Notes under the pieces: model-generated | What the model was told of the DNA's origin: nothing | The model's database searches: none | Seen by the model: the letters and a program-made list of their open reading frames with translations, nothing else | Shown here: in pieces, positions 9,000 to 18,548 of the stretch | How the letters are laid out: every line of letters starts with the position of its first letter | Numbering within the stretch: position 1 is the first letter of the stretch | Assembly: GCF_024723735.1 (NCBI RefSeq) | Contig: NZ_JANQDU010000004.1 | Location: 62,001-126,000 of the forward strand | Reading direction: 5' to 3' | Length of the DNA: 64,000 nt | Source of the DNA: Frigidibacter sp. ROC022 | GTDB lineage: Bacteria; Pseudomonadota; Alphaproteobacteria; Rhodobacterales; Rhodobacteraceae | Translations under genes and position numbers: made by a program

Positions 9000-9573
9000 A
9001 GCGCCCGTAGTCCACGCACATCGCGTAGGCACTGACCGGGTTCGCCTGGGTAGGCCCGGCTGCGGCGCAGGGTACGCCGATCCTGACCCGCCCCGCGTTT
9101 CCGGATTGTGGAGCTTTGCCTGACGATCTGAAATGCAAGCGCGACGACGGCGATGGCCTGTCGCCGCCGCAGGATTGGGCCGGCGTGCCAACCGGACCCA
9201 AAGCCTGGCGGTGATCACGTATCACTATCCCAGGGGCACCGTCGAAGGCGTCGACCCGCCCAGCCAATACTGGTTGTTGTGGAATATCCCTGCAGGCGCG
9301 AGGTCATCGTCGCGCGGCAACCCTCAGTCCATCGGCGACGAGGGCTCGGACAAGGACGAATAACCCACGGGCTACACCCCGCCCTGTTCTCCGGCACCGT
9401 GGTTTTCGTTCGCCAGCGGCCCGCAGCACCAATACTCTATCGAACTCTTCGCCTTGAATGCTTCGCTGACGACTGTGCAGGCACATGCCGACGTGCCGGT
9501 CGATTGGGCAACCTTGACGGTCGCGATGAAGGACAAGGCGATCGCAACGTCGCGGATATCCTTCTGGAGCTGA
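8996..9573 (+). pseudogene. decayed PEBP (YbhB/YbcL) family gene
   Basis: Pieces of a phosphatidylethanolamine-binding-like protein are readable in order. First comes a GTG overlapping the YHYH stop and a signal-peptide-like stretch broken by two TAG codons. Next come FPDCGALPDD and GLSPPQDWAGVPTGPKA in one frame. A one-base shift near 9205 leads to SQYWLLWNIPAGA and GNPQSIGDEG in another frame. An in-frame TAA at 9361-9363 is followed by GYTPPCSPAP and YSIELFALNA, both PEBP hallmarks. Three stops and one frameshift make function very unlikely. Loss of a secreted partner of the YHYH protein is the likely reading. Confidence 0.8.
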
Positions 9574-9619
9574 TCCGGCAATTCTGCCTGATAAGACATT
9601 GACAAACAAAGAAAATCTC

Positions 9620-10268
9620 ATGCGGGCAGCCCTGACAATCGGCATGATCCTGAACGCAACCACGGCATTGGCCGAACCCAAATCCGTCACTGCGGAGATC
9701 TGGGTCGACAACTGGTTCGAGATGCATGCAAACGGTGAAAAGGGTGATCGAGGATTCAGTGCCAATCACCACCGAGCGTTCCTTCAACGCCGAAACCACG
9801 ACCTTTGAGGCCGATCTGCCGATGACGATTGCGATCATGGCCAAGGACTTCAAGGAAAACGATAGCGGTCTGGAATACATCGGAACAAACCAGCAGCAGA
9901 CGGGCGACGGCGGGATGATCGCGCAGTTCCATGACGCCGTGACGGGCGATCTGATCGCTGCCACGGACAGCAACATGCGCTGTCTGGTCGTGCAGCATGC
10001 GCCGGTGGATCGCGCATGCGTGAAGGAAGCCAATCCTGTAGCGGGGCAGGGCGCTTGCGCCTTTGTCGAAACACCGGTCCCGGCCAACTGGACCGTGCCG
10101 GATTTTGACGACAGCGCCGGGCCAGCGGCGGCCGAACATACTGCTCGCGAGGTCGGATCGAAAGACGGATATGACGAGATTAACTGGGATCAGTCCGCGA
10201 AACTGACATGGAGCGATGATCTGGTGCTGGACAATACGTTGCTGTGCCGACTGGTCGTGACCGAGTGA
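9620..10268 (+). pseudogene. frameshifted secreted protein of unknown family
   Basis: Two overlapping frames together encode one protein. An N-terminal signal peptide (MRAALTIGMILNATTALAEP) and the segment EIWVDNWFEMHANGEK lie in the first frame. The rest, from about 9740 to the stop at 10266-10268, lies in the next frame (EDSVPITTERSFNAETTTF onward, about 170 residues with several Cys). A one-base change near 9740 would restore one reading frame of about 215 codons. I do not recognise the family. Its place after YHYH and PEBP genes suggests an exported protein from the same group. It may be a sequencing error rather than a true mutation. Confidence 0.65.
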
Positions 10269-10809
10269 ATGCGCAGCAAGTCAAGAACTCCGCGCCCTGA
10301 GGTGAACAACGAAACCGTAATGTTCCCAATGTGCGTTGACCTCCCCGCTGTCCGCGGCCATGCCATGGCCAGTATCTAAATGGCTGCTGGAAGTACTGCG
10401 CTGCCACGCGGGATTTTGCTGAACGGGGTTCACTCCGGCTCAGTATCGTGCATTTCGAGAAGACCGGGTCCGCCCCGAAAGTCCTGGGCGACGGCAGGGG
10501 CGGAAGGCAGGCGAGCGATGCGCATCGGGCATACGCCAGTTCCGCGGACAAGGCGGACCCGAGTAAACAGATGCGGAATCGTGGCAAGACAAGCGGACTC
10601 TGAAAGATCGCCGCCCTGAAAGGGGGCCGCTGCCCTCGGAGGTGCAGGGAAGGCATGCCGCGCTGCGCAAAGCACCGTGCCCGGGGGAGCGGAGGCAACC
10701 TCTTTCTCTTAAGGGAAGCGGATGACCAAACGTCATGGGAACGGAAATGCCACGCTCATCCGTATTACCCTCACTGTCCCAGTGCGTCCGTCCGAAAGGC
10801 CCATATTTC
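10269..10809. other. gap before macA, no gene seen
   Basis: This 540-base stretch has no supported gene. An in-frame ATG at 10735 could extend MacA by 25 residues, but that part lacks a signal sequence, so the region is better read as leader or promoter DNA. I see no clear terminator or operator. Confidence 0.4.
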
Positions 10810-11973
10810 ATGAAAAAAACGCGCATGTTGATTCCGCTCGCGTTGGCGTTGGCGGCGGTTGGGGGCTGGTTCTATTTCGCCGGTAGCGAAGACGTTGCGT
10901 CCCCGACGACGGCTGCCGTCACCCGCGCCACGGTGGAGGAGACGGTGCTGGCGTCGGGCACGATGGAGGCCAAGCAGCTGGTAAGCGTTGGCGCTCGGGT
11001 CTCGGGGCAGATCGAGACGCTGGCAGTCGCGCTTGGTGACGAGGTCGAGCAAGGCGACCTGATCGCGCAGATCGACAGCCAGGACCAGGAGAACGACGTA
11101 TTGACGGCGAAGGCGAACCTGGCCAACATCAAGGCCCAGATTGCCGCCAAGAATGCCGGATTGGTCAAGGCTGAGCGCGTTCTGGAGCGGCAAATGAAGC
11201 TGATGACCTCGGACTATGTCTCGAAGGAGGACCTTGAGTCCGCGCAGGCCGATGTCGATGTCTACAAGGCCGAACTAGACGCGCTGGCAGCACAGAAGGC
11301 GAGCGTCGAGGTCACAGTCTCGACTGCGCAGATTGCGCGTGAGCGGACCCAGATCACCGCACCGATCTCGGGCACGGTCGTTGCAATCGTCAATGACGAG
11401 GGCCAGACGGTGAACGCCTCGCAGAGCGCGCCGACAATCGTCAAACTTGCCGAGTTGGACCAGATGGTGGTGAAGGCGGAAATATCCGAAGCCGACGTGG
11501 TGCACGGAATTCCCGGCCAGCAGGTGGTCTTTACTATCCTGGGAGAACCTGATCACCCATTTTCCGCCACCGTGCGCGACGTCGAACCTGCGCCTCCGGA
11601 AATCGAGGACAGCGACACGATTTCGACCGACAAGGCGATCTATTACAACGGCTTGCTGGAAGTGGACAATCCCGACCATCTGCTGCGCATCGGGATGACC
11701 GCCGAAGTCTCGATCATCCTCGACAAGGTCGAGAACGTGCTGACCGTCCCGGCCTCGGCGCTTGTCAAGGGGCCGCAGGGCTACACGGTGAAGCTATTCG
11801 ATCCGGTCACCGGCGTCACCAGGGCGCAGGCGGTCGAGGTGGGGCTGAACAACAAGGTCATTGCCGAAATCAAATCGGGTTTGAGCGAAGGCGATCTGGT
11901 GGTCACGGGCACTGCCGTCGCCGCTGCGGCGTCGTCCCAGAGCAGTACCCGCATGCCTCCAATGGGCCTGTGA
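10810..11973 (+). CDS. macA: MacA-like periplasmic adaptor of an ABC efflux pump
   Basis: The 387-residue protein begins with a short basic start and one membrane anchor (LIPLALALAAVGGWFYF). A biotinyl-lipoyl half (SVGARVSGQIETLAVALGD), a coiled-coil hairpin at about residues 95-190, the second lipoyl half (RTQITAPISGTVVAI) and a beta-barrel/membrane-proximal domain follow. This is the HlyD/MacA layout. It should link the MacB ABC permease to an outer-membrane TolC-type channel for export of macrolides, peptides or similar compounds. The macB gene follows after two bases. No TolC gene is in the window. Confidence 0.92.
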   Translation: MKKTRMLIPLALALAAVGGWFYFAGSEDVASPTTAAVTRATVEETVLASGTMEAKQLVSVGARVSGQIETLAVALGDEVEQGDLIAQIDSQDQENDVLTAKANLANIKAQIAAKNAGLVKAERVLERQMKLMTSDYVSKEDLESAQADVDVYKAELDALAAQKASVEVTVSTAQIARERTQITAPISGTVVAIVNDEGQTVNASQSAPTIVKLAELDQMVVKAEISEADVVHGIPGQQVVFTILGEPDHPFSATVRDVEPAPPEIEDSDTISTDKAIYYNGLLEVDNPDHLLRIGMTAEVSIILDKVENVLTVPASALVKGPQGYTVKLFDPVTGVTRAQAVEVGLNNKVIAEIKSGLSEGDLVVTGTAVAAAASSQSSTRMPPMGL

Positions 11974-11975
11974 CG

Positions 11976-13921
11976 ATGGGAGACCCCCCTGATTTCCGCG
12001 CGCGGGATCTCGCGCGACTTCCAGGCCGGCGACGAAACGATCACCGTCCTGCGCGACGTCGACGTTGACATCTGGCCAGGCGAACTGGTGGCGATCATCG
12101 GCGCTTCCGGCTCGGGTAAATCGACGCTGATGAACATCCTCGGCTTCCTCGACCGCGCCAGCGCGGGCAGTTATCGCTTTAACGGTCAGGATGTGAGCAA
12201 GCTCGACCCCGATCAGCTTGCCCAGCTGCGGCGCGAGCATTTCGGCTTCATCTTTCAGCGCTATCAGCTGCTGCCCGATCTCGACGCGGTGGGCAATGTC
12301 GAGGTGCCCGCGATCTATGCCGGCGAAGGCCGCGCGGCCCGACATGCGCGCGCCGCCGATCTGCTGGGCCAACTCGGCCTGGCCGAGCGGCTGGACCACC
12401 GCCCCGGCGAGCTTTCGGGGGGACAACAGCAGCGGGTCTCGGTGGCGCGCGCCCTCATGAATGGGGGAGAGGTGATCCTGGCCGACGAACCGACCGGTGC
12501 GCTCGATACGACAAGCTCGAAGGAGTTGATCGATCTGCTGCTGGAACTGAACAACAAGGGCCACACGGTCGTCATGGTCACTCACGACCCGGAAGTCGAC
12601 CAGCACGCGCATCGCACGATCGAGATCAGTGATGGGCGGATCGTCTCGGATACGAAGACCGCTCCCGAAGATATCGCCAATGTCGAACGGCTGGATCGCG
12701 CGCCTGCGAAGCAGCGGCCAGGGGCCGCGCTGTTGCGACTGCGCGAGGCCCTTGACATGTCGCTCAAGGCTCTGCTTGCGCATCGGGTGCGTTCGGTGCT
12801 GACGATGCTGGGGATCATCATCGGCATCGCCTCGGTGGTGCTCGTGGTCGCGCTCGGGACTGGCACGCAGGAGAAGGTGCTCGACAACATCTCCTCGCTC
12901 GGGACCCGCACGATCACGGTGCGCTCGGGATCTGGCTTCGGCGCGCGCGACGTCAACAAGGTGCAAACGCTGATGCCGTCGGATGCCGATGTGCTGGCGC
13001 TGCAACCCTATGTCGATGGCGCCTCGCCCTCGGTCGCGACCAAGAGCACGGTTGTCTATCGCAGCACCTCCTCCGACGCCTCGATCAACGGGGTGGGCGG
13101 GGATTATTTCCAGGTCCACAACTACATCACCGTGAATGGCGCCACCTTCGGTTCGGAGGATGTCAAGAACCGCGCCCAGGTCGCGGTGATCGACGAACAC
13201 GCGCGACACCTTTTTTGATGCCGATGTCGATCCGGTGGGCAAGGTACTGCTGCTGGGCGGCGTGCCGGTGCGGGTAATCGGTGTGGTGCGCTCGAGCGGC
13301 GCGAGCTTTGGGCCGGAATTGCTCAATGTCTGGGTGCCTTATACCACGGTGATGACGTGGATTTTCGGGCAGAATTTCCTTGATAGCGTCGAGGTGCGGG
13401 TAAGAGATGACTACGACACCTCGCTTGCCGAGGCCGAGATCAACGCCCTGCTGACCACCCGCCACGGCACCAAGGATTTCTTCCTTTCAAACTCGGACAC
13501 GATCCGCGATACGATGACCTCGACCACGGAAACGCTGACCTTGCTGGTGGCGATGATCGCTGTGATCTCGCTGATTGTCGGGGGGATCGGGGTGATGAAT
13601 ATCATGCTGGTATCCGTTACCGAGCGCACGAAAGAGATCGGCGTGCGCATCGCGATCGGGGCGCGGCGGTCGGATATCGTGGCGCAGTTCCTGATCGAGG
13701 CGGTGCTGGTTTGTCTGACTGGCGGCGTGCTGGGGATTGCCGGCGCGCTGATCGGCGGGCAGATGGTCGGCTACTTCTCGTCCGATGTGCGGCTGAGCTT
13801 CTCGGTCACGGCGATCGTGGTGGCGTTCCTGTCTTCGACCCTGATCGGGATCACCTTCGGCTACCTGCCCGCGCGTTCGGCGGCCTGGCTCGACCCGGTG
13901 GTGGCGCTCAGCCGCGAGTAA
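11976..13921 (+). pseudogene. macB: MacB ABC efflux ATPase/permease, frameshifted twice
   Basis: A full MacB is spread over three frames. The ABC ATPase carries Walker A GASGSGKST, signature LSGGQQQR and Walker [12 protein letters not shown]. It is followed by the first membrane helix, a periplasmic domain, and in another frame the last three helices with GGIGVMNIMLVSVTERTKEIG and a C-terminus LDPVVALSRE typical of MacB. The first shift lies in a C6 run (11984-11989): one C fewer joins the ATG at 11976 to the ATPase frame. The second lies in a T6 run (13211-13216): one T fewer joins the two permease parts. Both being homopolymers, a sequencing error or slippage is as likely as true loss of function. 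Confidence 0.85.
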
Positions 13922-14108
13922 TCGAAACGGGGCGAGGAGACGGGTAGGGAGCCGGTTCGAGGGTATCTCGATGCCTGGTCCGGAGCGCCCTCCGGTGACC
14001 AATCTTACCACCGGGCATTAGGAGGCCGTCGTCGCTGGCGGGCAAGGCTTCGCATTCAAGCCGTTCTGTGAGTAACCTGCTCCCCTGCGCGTCCACGTTT
14101 CTGGGTTG

Positions 14109-14129
14109 GCTCTGCTCACGGGGCAGAGC
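14109..14129. terminator. hairpin between convergent macB and dctM
   Basis: GCTCTGC and GCAGAGC form a 7-bp stem around a 7-base loop in the gap between two converging genes. There is no T-run, so a terminator role is only inferred from position. Confidence 0.3.
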
Positions 14130-14163
14130 AGGGTGGAGCCCCGCGCCCCGGACTGGCCCGCGG

Positions 14164-15447
14164 CTAATAGAAGCGTGACGGCAGGTCCAGCGCCAGGCCG
14201 GGAAACAGCATCAACAGTAGAACCATCGCTATGAGGGCCGCCACGAAGGGGAGAGCGCCAAGAATGACGTCATCGACATTGCCGGTGCGCCGCACGCCCT
14301 GGATGACATAGAGATTCAACCCGACCGGCGGGGTGATCAGCGCAGTCTCGATCAACAGCATCAGGATGATGCCGAACCAGACCGGATCGTAGCCCAGCGA
14401 GAATACCACCGGCGCGATGATCGGGATCGTCGTGATCATCAGCGTGAGGGTTTCGAGGAACAGTCCCAGAACGAGGTAGAGCCCCACGATCATCAGAAGC
14501 GAAATCGCTGGCGGATACTCGAGACCTGTCACGAAATCACTGACCGCCTGCGGCAACCCGATCGTGGCCAGCACGAGGTTGAGGAAGAAGGCCGCAACGA
14601 CGATCAGCATGATCATGGAGCTTGTCTGCATCGAGCCCTCGATCGACTCGGCGAGTATTCTCAACGTCAGCTTGCGTCTAGCCATAGCCAGAATCAGGGA
14701 ACAGACCACACCGAGAGCGGCGGATTCCGTGGGCGTTGCGAAGCCGGCATAAATCGAGCCGATCACGACCAGAAAGATGAAGGCGGGGGGCAGTAGGTCG
14801 GGGAGGCTGCGCAGCCGATCGCTCCAGGAGAACCGGAGCCGGCGCCCGCCGAACTCCGGCCGGATCAGGCAGGCGAGGATCACCGTTGCACTGAACAGCG
14901 CCGCCAGCACCAGCCCCGGGACAATGCCGGCGAGATAGAGCTCGGGGATCGAGGTGTCGGTCAGGGCGCCATAGATGATGATGTTGATCGAGGGAGGAAT
15001 GAGGATGCCCAATGTGCCGCCCGAGGCGAGCGTTCCCAAGAACAGCTTCCGGTTGTAGCCATTCCGCTCCATCTGCGGAATCGCGACTGTGCCGATCGTC
15101 GCGGCGGTGGCGACCGTTGATCCCGAGATCGCGGCAAATGTCGCACAGGCGCCGATATTGGAATGCATGAGCCCGCCGGGCAGCCAGGTGAGCCAGGTCG
15201 AGACGGACCGATAGACCGCGTCCGCGATGCCGCTGCGCAGCAGGATTTCTCCCATGAGCACGAACAGGGGAATTGCCACCAGCAGGGAATCGGTCGAGGC
15301 CGACCAGGCGATATCGCCCATCGCGCGGTGCAGCGGCATGAAGGAATAGAGCTGCTCGAGGATAAGCCCCAGCAGGCCAAGCGCTGCCGCCACCGGGATC
15401 GACAGGCCGATCAGCAGCAACAACAGCAGCAGGGATGTCTTAAGCAT
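14164..15447 (-). CDS. dctM: TRAP transporter large permease (DctM)
   Basis: The 427-residue protein is hydrophobic through about twelve segments and has typical DctM features, among them ASGGTLGILIPPSINIIIYGALT and LPFVAALIAMVLLLMLFPGLAL near the end. It is the main membrane subunit of a TRAP importer that uses the sodium gradient to take up organic acids or similar solutes. It is the last gene of the dctP-dctQ-dctM operon and follows dctQ after 17 bases. All three genes look intact, unlike the neighbouring macB and pseudogenes in this segment. Confidence 0.94.
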   Translation of the reverse strand: MLKTSLLLLLLLIGLSIPVAAALGLLGLILEQLYSFMPLHRAMGDIAWSASTDSLLVAIPLFVLMGEILLRSGIADAVYRSVSTWLTWLPGGLMHSNIGACATFAAISGSTVATAATIGTVAIPQMERNGYNRKLFLGTLASGGTLGILIPPSINIIIYGALTDTSIPELYLAGIVPGLVLAALFSATVILACLIRPEFGGRRLRFSWSDRLRSLPDLLPPAFIFLVVIGSIYAGFATPTESAALGVVCSLILAMARRKLTLRILAESIEGSMQTSSMIMLIVVAAFFLNLVLATIGLPQAVSDFVTGLEYPPAISLLMIVGLYLVLGLFLETLTLMITTIPIIAPVVFSLGYDPVWFGIILMLLIETALITPPVGLNLYVIQGVRRTGNVDDVILGALPFVAALIAMVLLLMLFPGLALDLPSRFY

Positions 15448-15464
15448 TTTGTCTGGCGCTCTTT

Positions 15465-16049
15465 CTATCGGCTGCTTTCGGCGGGCTGGTTTGGCGGCAA
15501 TTCGTCATCCATGGTTCGGCTGCCTGCGAGTTCCGACACGCGGTCTCGGTCGCCCTTCAGCAGCGCATGGAGGCAGGCGACAGCCAAGAGCACGCTCGAC
15601 AGCGAGAACTGGATCATGCCGATCAGCCATAGCCCTTGCGGCAGCCAGAGCGGTATCGCCAGCGTCGACGTCGAGATCGCCGAGAGGTTCAGCGAATCCT
15701 GCAAGACGCGCCAGCAGAACCAGGTCAGGATCACCGAGAAGGTCGCAATCGAGACGATGCCCAAGCAGTCGAGCCAGGCCCGTGGCCCGGACGGAAGCCG
15801 GGTATAGAGTGCATCGACCCGCACATGCGCTTTTGCGTGAAGCGTGTAGGAGAGCGCCCAGGTGGAACTGATCGCGAGCGCATAGCCCGAAAGCTCGTCC
15901 GTCCCGCCGGTCGAGATGTTGGCGAACCTTCGAAGCAGGATTTCTGCGGTGATGAGCAGCGCGATCAATACGATCAGGCTGCCGCCGGTGCGGATGGCGA
16001 GGCGTGACATCGCCTCGCTCAGTCCAATGAGTCCGCGATGGCGATCCAT
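15465..16049 (-). CDS. dctQ: TRAP transporter small permease (DctQ)
   Basis: This 194-residue protein has four predicted membrane helices, with the conserved start of the small TRAP subunit (LIALLITAEILLRRF, then TGGTDELSGYALAISSTWALSY). It pairs with DctM in the inner membrane. It starts seven bases after dctP. Sequence conservation of DctQ is low, so the assignment leans on topology, motif and operon position. Confidence 0.88.
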   Translation of the reverse strand: MDRHRGLIGLSEAMSRLAIRTGGSLIVLIALLITAEILLRRFANISTGGTDELSGYALAISSTWALSYTLHAKAHVRVDALYTRLPSGPRAWLDCLGIVSIATFSVILTWFCWRVLQDSLNLSAISTSTLAIPLWLPQGLWLIGMIQFSLSSVLLAVACLHALLKGDRDRVSELAGSRTMDDELPPNQPAESSR

Positions 16050-16056
16050 CCGCGGA

Positions 16057-17121
16057 TTACTCGGTGGGCGCGCTCAAACCGATCGCTGCGCCGGCGGTTT
16101 CGTTCCAGCGCGCAGCGCATTCCGAACCACAGCGCTCGGCCCATTTCGGAATCACAACGTCCTGCATGATGGTGCGGAGCTTCTCGTAGTCGCCCTCGGG
16201 GATCTTGCTCAGCGTCATGTGCGCGACATTGCCGCCGACGCATTCGCCACCAGTGTTGCAGGCAATCCCTTCGGCCGTTTCAGAGCGTCCCGACTCCCAG
16301 GCAGAATCCTCCCAGGGGCCGATCTCCTTTTCGAGCAGGGCCCGCACCTCGGGGTCGAGGCCGTTCCAGAAATCGAGATTTGCCGCAACGAAGGTGATCG
16401 CCCAACTGATCGGAAGCGGGTAGAGATTGGTCGTGGCCTGCTGCCATTTGGCCAGGTTTCCGCTGAGCGCCCCGGCGATGGCGCAATCGACGACGCCCTT
16501 CTCCAGTGCCGGAACCACCTCGCCAAAGGGCATGCCCACCGGCGTGCCGCCGAGCGCCTCGATCATGTCGCTTTGCGAGCGGCCCGAAGTGCGCACCTTC
16601 AGGCCCTTGAAGTCCTCAAGGCTGTCGATGGGCGCGTTACAATAGCTGATCTGCGCGTGATAGGGGATGATGGCGAGCAGCTTGACGCCGTATTCCTTTT
16701 CGAAGACCTCGGCCAATACCGGCTTGTAGGCGTCCGAAATCCGGTGCGCCTCGTCGATGTCGCGGGTGATCCCGGCCAGGTCGACGGCTTCGGCTTCGGG
16801 GATATCCCCACCGACGTAGGACAGCAGCGTGGCGCTCATGTCGAGCACGCCGTTGCGCAGCAGGCGCAGAATCTCGTCGCCCTTCAGGCCCAGTTCGGTG
16901 AAGGGCTGCACCTTGACGGTGATCGCGCCGCCGGACTTCTCGGAGATGGTGTCTCCCCAAAAGGGCTTTTCGACCTTGTTGTAAAGCGTCAGGTTTCCCC
17001 AGGTTCCGACATAGGTGAATTCTGTCTTGGGCAGGTCCTGGGCCTGAGCGGCGCTGGTGCCGATGGCCGCGGCGCACAGCACAGCGGCGCGGCACAGGCC
17101 GGTGATCGACGAAGTTCGCAT
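16057..17121 (-). CDS. dctP: TRAP transporter substrate-binding protein (DctP)
   Basis: The 354-residue protein has a clear signal peptide (AVLCAAAIGTSAAQAQ) and the DctP fold. FKGLKVRTSGRSQSDMIEAL contains the conserved Arg that holds the ligand carboxylate, and GMPFGEVVPALEKGVVDCA is the family motif. The protein captures a carboxylate-like solute in the periplasm; the substrate is unknown. The start at 17121 is chosen for its signal peptide and a GGGAG ribosome site; the open frame continues upstream without similarity. A promoter-like sequence lies 58 bases upstream. Confidence 0.92.
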   Translation of the reverse strand: MRTSSITGLCRAAVLCAAAIGTSAAQAQDLPKTEFTYVGTWGNLTLYNKVEKPFWGDTISEKSGGAITVKVQPFTELGLKGDEILRLLRNGVLDMSATLLSYVGGDIPEAEAVDLAGITRDIDEAHRISDAYKPVLAEVFEKEYGVKLLAIIPYHAQISYCNAPIDSLEDFKGLKVRTSGRSQSDMIEALGGTPVGMPFGEVVPALEKGVVDCAIAGALSGNLAKWQQATTNLYPLPISWAITFVAANLDFWNGLDPEVRALLEKEIGPWEDSAWESGRSETAEGIACNTGGECVGGNVAHMTLSKIPEGDYEKLRTIMQDVVIPKWAERCGSECAARWNETAGAAIGLSAPTE

Positions 17122-17179
17122 GGCTTTCTCCCGTTGACGGTACCGGCCATTCTCGCGAGCCGGCGACTCGATAACAGGG

Positions 17180-17207
17180 AGTATACCTTGTTTTATTTTC
17201 GGCTCAA
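17180..17207 (-). promoter_or_regulatory. sigma70-like promoter of dctPQM
   Basis: On the minus strand TTGAGC and TATACT are separated by 16 bases of AT-rich DNA, unusual in this high-GC window. The -10 box ends 58 bases before the dctP ATG. Position and match to the -35/-10 consensus support it; no operator could be assigned. Confidence 0.55.
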
Positions 17208-17491
17208 TGCGCAAGTGGTCGCATGTGAATTCCTGTCGCCAGACCAACGGTTCGCGTGGGACAGCCGGGATCAATGCGGTCGGCCGAAGACTGAATCGCG
17301 CCGGGTTGGCCGAGGGATGGTTCGTATCTATTAGTGCGATCATGTTCTCAGAACCCATGGTCGCGTAGCAATCCATCCTGCCTTCGGCAGTCGGGATGCT
17401 CCCGATCGGCTCGTGGGCCAAGGGCATCTCTATCCAATGCCGATCGTCGAACGATGTGCGATGGAGAACCGGATCGAGTCCATTGATGCCG

Positions 17492-18008
17492 TCAAAGGTG
17501 CCGTCTGATCTCCGACACGGCATCCGCAACACCCATCTTGGCCGTGTCGATCTGGACATCGGCCGTGGCCCACGGTGTGTAGTCCCGGGCAAGGACGTCT
17601 TGCCAGTCAGGTTTGCAAAGGCCGGGCACATCGATGTCGCGTTCTTCGACACGCGCACGATGCAGGTTCAAATCAGAGCAACGCGTCTCTACACCGAGCA
17701 AACCTGCATCAGCTCGCTTCGCCGCATCCGCGAAAATCCGGCGTGTCATGTCCCACGGGTTTATGCAGTCAACGATCACTGTATGTCCCAGCCAGAGGTT
17801 GGAGGCCGCAAGGGCAGCCGCCATATGAATGATAGCTCTCCGGGCCAATCTCCCGATCAGGATCATTGGCCCAGATCGCGGCGTCGATCTCGTCAATACG
17901 TATATAGAACGCCCCTGTCGCAACCGACAGTGCCCTTGCAATGGTGCTCTTGCTGGTTCCCGGCAAGCCCGCGAATGAAATCAGGACAGCCACAGTTAAC
18001 CCTAGCAT
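17492..18008 (-). pseudogene. frameshifted P-loop kinase (AAA family ATPase)
   Basis: Two overlapping minus-strand frames make up one small kinase. The first gives VAVLISFAGLPGTSKSTIAR and a RIDEIDAAIW segment. After a one-base shift near 17825 the second gives AAALAASNLWLGHTVIVDC, then ETRCSDLNLHRARVE and PDWQDVLARDYTPW, which fit P-loop kinases of about 170 residues. The Walker A reads GLPGTSKST, where the family has GTGKST, so Ser replaces the key Gly. The frameshift and this change both argue for a dead gene. It abuts the second tRNA-Gln repeat. Confidence 0.72.
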
Positions 18009-18019
18009 ACCTCCGTCGT

Positions 18020-18146
18020 GGTGAGCGGCCCGACGTCATGCGCTTCGTGCAGTGACCTGTCACAGCCGACCGCAACAGTCCGGCGTGCCGAGTGCATCAC
18101 TTCACGCAACTGTCTGGCATGGAATGTGTTGGCTGGGGCGGCAGGA
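18020..18146. repeat. 127-bp repeat copy 2, ending in tRNA-Gln 3' end (att-like)
   Basis: This is the partner of 7779-7905 (about 90% identical, ungapped). Its last 19 bases (18128-18146) equal the minus-strand 3' end of the tRNA-Gln at 19894-19968. With copy 1 it brackets a 10.2-kb segment, and with the tRNA it brackets a 1.75-kb segment. Confidence 0.75.
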
Positions 18147-18548
18147 GTCCTTGCACGACCTTGAACCGGATCGCTTACCGTCAGTGGTGGGCTCGACTGG
18201 GGCAGTTGGTGGGGCCTTTGGGGGGTGTTGAGGGGCCTCTCCGGGCCTCTGACGGGGGGCTGGTGGTGTTCGGAAACTCCTGTGCAATGCTCCGAGTTCA
18301 ATATGGTAGCTTACAGGCCTCTCTGAGCCCACTGGCGGCTTAGTGACTTGCTGGGACTGGTGCTGTGGATTGGACGATGAGCTGCTGTGCTTGAAGATTC
18401 CGCCTTGCGCATCGAACTGCCACGAGATGCCATATTCTGAACGCCGCAAAGGCGAACTCGACCAGCTTGCCGCGGGAGAGCACCGGGTTTGACCGAATCC
18501 CTTGGTTGCCCCTAGGGTAGCAGACTGGGAAAGTTGGAGACAGCCGAC
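18147..18548. other. leader region of the homocysteine methyltransferase
   Basis: About 400 bases without a supported gene. I looked for the conserved cores of SAM or SAH riboswitches before the methyltransferase and saw none that I could defend. A promoter-like pair is listed separately. Confidence 0.35.
18489..18518 (+). promoter_or_regulatory. possible promoter of the homocysteine S-methyltransferase gene
   Basis: TTGACC and TAGGGT are 18 bases apart and end 30 bases before the chosen ATG. The -35 box is good, the -10 box weak. Confidence 0.35.

Noticed and set aside
17122-17491. Extension of the dctP frame upstream to 17658 as part of the protein
   Set aside because: The signal peptide and ribosome site lie at 17121, and the upstream codons show no similarity.
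18147-18548. SAM or SAH riboswitch before the homocysteine methyltransferase gene
   Set aside because: I looked for the conserved cores and pseudoknot pairing and could not find them.
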